A program made the translations under genes and the position numbers. From Sphingopyxis sp. H073 (GTDB lineage: Bacteria; Pseudomonadota; Alphaproteobacteria; Sphingomonadales; Sphingomonadaceae), in NCBI RefSeq assembly GCF_001468395.1, contig NZ_LNSG01000004.1, positions 434,001-498,000 on the forward strand: a stretch of DNA of 64,000 nt. Direction: 5' to 3'. Shown here piece after piece: positions 62,467-64,000 of the stretch (the stretch's first letter is position 1; every line of letters starts with the position of its first letter). The notes beneath the pieces are model-generated. The model saw only the letters and a program-made list of their open reading frames with translations, had not been told where the DNA came from and did no database searches.

Positions 62467-64000
62467 TTATTCGGCCGGAGCCGCCTTCTTCGCGGCCGGC
62501 TTCTTGGCCGGGGCCTTCTTCGCAGCGGGCTTTTCCTCGGTCTCGGCCTTCGGAGCCGCGGCTTTCTTCGCCGGAGCCTTTTTGGCGGGCGCTTCTTCGG
62601 CCTTGGCCTCTTCCTTCACCGCTTCCTTCTTGGCGGCCGGCTTCTTCGCGGCCGCCTTCTTGGCGGGCTTGTGATCGTGGTCGTGATGGTCGTGGCCGCA
62701 GCCCGGGCCATGGACGTGACCGTCATCATCGGCTTCGATCGCGGCTTCCAGCTTCTCGCGGGTGGTTTCGCGGTCGCTGATCTCGGCCTTCTCGAACAGG
62801 AAGTCGACGACCTTGTCCTCATACAGCGGGGCGCGAAGCTGCGCGGCGGCAAGCGCGTCCTGCTGGACATATTCGACGAAACGCTGGCGGTCCTCGGGGC
62901 GATACTGCTGCGCCGCCTGCATGATCAGGCGCTGCATTTCCTGGTTCGACACCTGCACGCCGTGCGCCTGGCCGATCTCGGAGAGCAGCAGGCCCAGACG
63001 GACGCGGCGCACCGCGATCGCATGATATTCGTCGCGATCCTTTTCGAGTTCGGCCTTCGCCGCCTCGGGATCGGCTTCGTGGCTCGCCTCATGCTCGAGC
63101 TGCTGCCAGATCTGGGCGAATTCGGCTTCGACCATCGTCGGCGGCACGTCGAAGTCGTGCGCGGCGGCGAGCTGGTCGAGCAGCTTGCGCTTCATATAGG
63201 TGCGCGTCAGGCCATTGAGCTCCTGCTCAACCTGGTCCTTCATCAGCTCTTTCAGCTTGTCGAGGCTTTCGAGGCCCAGCGACTTCGCGAACTCGTCGTC
63301 GATCTTCGACGCGGCCGGAACCTTCACTTCCTTGACGGTGATCGCGAATTCGGCGGGCTGGCCCTTCAGATTCTCGACCGGATAATCTTCGGGGAAGGTC
63401 ACCTTGATCGTCTTTTCGTCGCCAACCTTCGCGCCGACGAGCTGGTCCTCGAAACCGGGGATGAGCTGGCCCGAGCCGATTTCGACCGCCATGTCCTCGC
63501 CCGTGCCGCCGTCGAACGCGACGCCGTCGACGCTGCCCGCGAAGTCGATGATGACTTGGTCGCCGGTTGCGGCCTTCCTGGTCTTCGGCGCTTCCTCGAA
63601 GCGCTTCATCTGCGCCGCGAATTCCTCGATCTTCGCCATCACCGCCGCGTCGTCGGCGGGAACGGTCAGACGCTCGAGCTTCAACCCGTCGACCGACGGG
63701 GCCGCAATCTCGGGCAGCACCTCGAGCGCAACGGTCAGTTCGGCATCCTTGCCGCGCTCATAGTCGTCGGCGAGCGTCACGCCGGGCTGGATCGCCGGGC
63801 GCAGCTTTTCCTTCGCGATCAGGTCCTTGACGCCCTGATCGATCGCCTTGTTGAGCGCATCGGCCGACAGCGCCTCGCCATGCATCTTGCGGATCAGGTT
63901 CGGCGGAACCTTGCCGGGGCGGAAGCCGGGCATCCGCACGGTCGGCGCGACAGCCTTCACTTCCTCATCGACGCGCGCGTCGATATCCTTCGCGGTGATG
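62467..64000 (-). CDS. tig: trigger factor, N-terminus outside window
   Basis: This ribosome-associated chaperone and prolyl isomerase binds nascent chains at the exit tunnel. The ribosome-binding signature (VRMPGFRPGKVP) is just inside the window, followed by the FKBP domain (GDQVIIDFAGSVDGVAFDGG) and the C-terminal chaperone arms. The last 85 or so residues are unusual: a His cluster (HVHGPGCGHDHHDHDH) and then Lys/Ala/Pro repeats (KPAKKAAAKK, APAKKAPAKK) of the histone-H1 type. The first codons lie beyond 64000. Confidence 0.95.
   Translation of the reverse strand, partial: ITAKDIDARVDEEVKAVAPTVRMPGFRPGKVPPNLIRKMHGEALSADALNKAIDQGVKDLIAKEKLRPAIQPGVTLADDYERGKDAELTVALEVLPEIAAPSVDGLKLERLTVPADDAAVMAKIEEFAAQMKRFEEAPKTRKAATGDQVIIDFAGSVDGVAFDGGTGEDMAVEIGSGQLIPGFEDQLVGAKVGDEKTIKVTFPEDYPVENLKGQPAEFAITVKEVKVPAASKIDDEFAKSLGLESLDKLKELMKDQVEQELNGLTRTYMKRKLLDQLAAAHDFDVPPTMVEAEFAQIWQQLEHEASHEADPEAAKAELEKDRDEYHAIAVRRVRLGLLLSEIGQAHGVQVSNQEMQRLIMQAAQQYRPEDRQRFVEYVQQDALAAAQLRAPLYEDKVVDFLFEKAEISDRETTREKLEAAIEADDDGHVHGPGCGHDHHDHDHKPAKKAAAKKPAAKKEAVKEEAKAEEAPAKKAPAKKAAAPKAETEEKPAAKKAPAKKPAAKKAAPAE

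Overview
The window looks like a chromosomal segment of a GC-rich alphaproteobacterium, most likely a Sphingomonadaceae member of the Sphingopyxis/Sphingomonas/Novosphingobium type. The signs are a TonB-dependent receptor next to a catabolic cluster, a LOV-HTH photoreceptor, a Usg-family protein, phytoene desaturase, an EcfG-type stress promoter, REP-like palindromes around a GACTTGATC core, and the general gene families. The species cannot be fixed from the sequence alone.

Layout. 1-9.1 kb is core metabolism: the start of threonine aldolase, argG, a small secreted protein divergent from a YafY/WYL regulator, a DUF1801 protein, a cyclopropane-fatty-acid synthase, a molybdopterin oxidoreductase with its cytochrome b, and an acyl-CoA synthetase. 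9.1-12.1 kb is an AT-richer island with an XRE regulator, a DUF262 protein and a HEPN ribonuclease-like protein in one operon (candidate defence or toxin module), plus an AlpA-like HTH gene. Phased TTAGAC repeats and GGGATACAC repeats mark its ends. 12.1-22.5 kb is core again: lgt, a MidA-type methyltransferase, a GNAT, pgeF, an MHS transporter, a PLP C-S lyase, an HAD phosphatase, and the Mla lipid-transport operon (permease, ATPase, MCE protein, lipoprotein).

22.6-40.7 kb is bracketed by two direct repeats of a stress-gene segment (hsp20 tail, usg, a 75-aa protein). Inside are groES-groEL with a sigma32-like promoter, a three-gene overlapping operon with a DUF2384/MbcA-like protein, and a catabolic cluster (isochorismatase-type amidase, CaiB-type CoA-transferase, HyuB, HyuA, HMG-CoA-lyase-like, GntR, TonB receptor) carrying TGTATACA operators. 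A secreted protein of unknown function, a frameshifted EAL remnant and an intact hsp20 follow.

40.7-49.3 kb is a photoprotection cluster: LOV-HTH regulator, FAD amine-oxidase-like protein, phytoene desaturase, CPD photolyase, an iron-sulfur (6-4)-type photolyase, a FolE-like protein that has lost all zinc ligands, a DUF3429 membrane protein and a fasciclin protein. 49.9-58.5 kb holds a DUF1328 peptide under an EcfG-type promoter, a CPA antiporter with AsmA, an HWE histidine kinase, a DUF2269/saccharopine-dehydrogenase-like/DCC trio, and an SDR beside fragments of a second LOV-HTH-like regulator and of a DUF4102 integrase. 59-64 kb is core: tRNA-Tyr, rlmB, a ferredoxin, an AlkA-type glycosylase, an NTF2-like protein, a GNAT, REP-like repeats, and trigger factor with a His-rich and Lys/Ala/Pro-rich tail.
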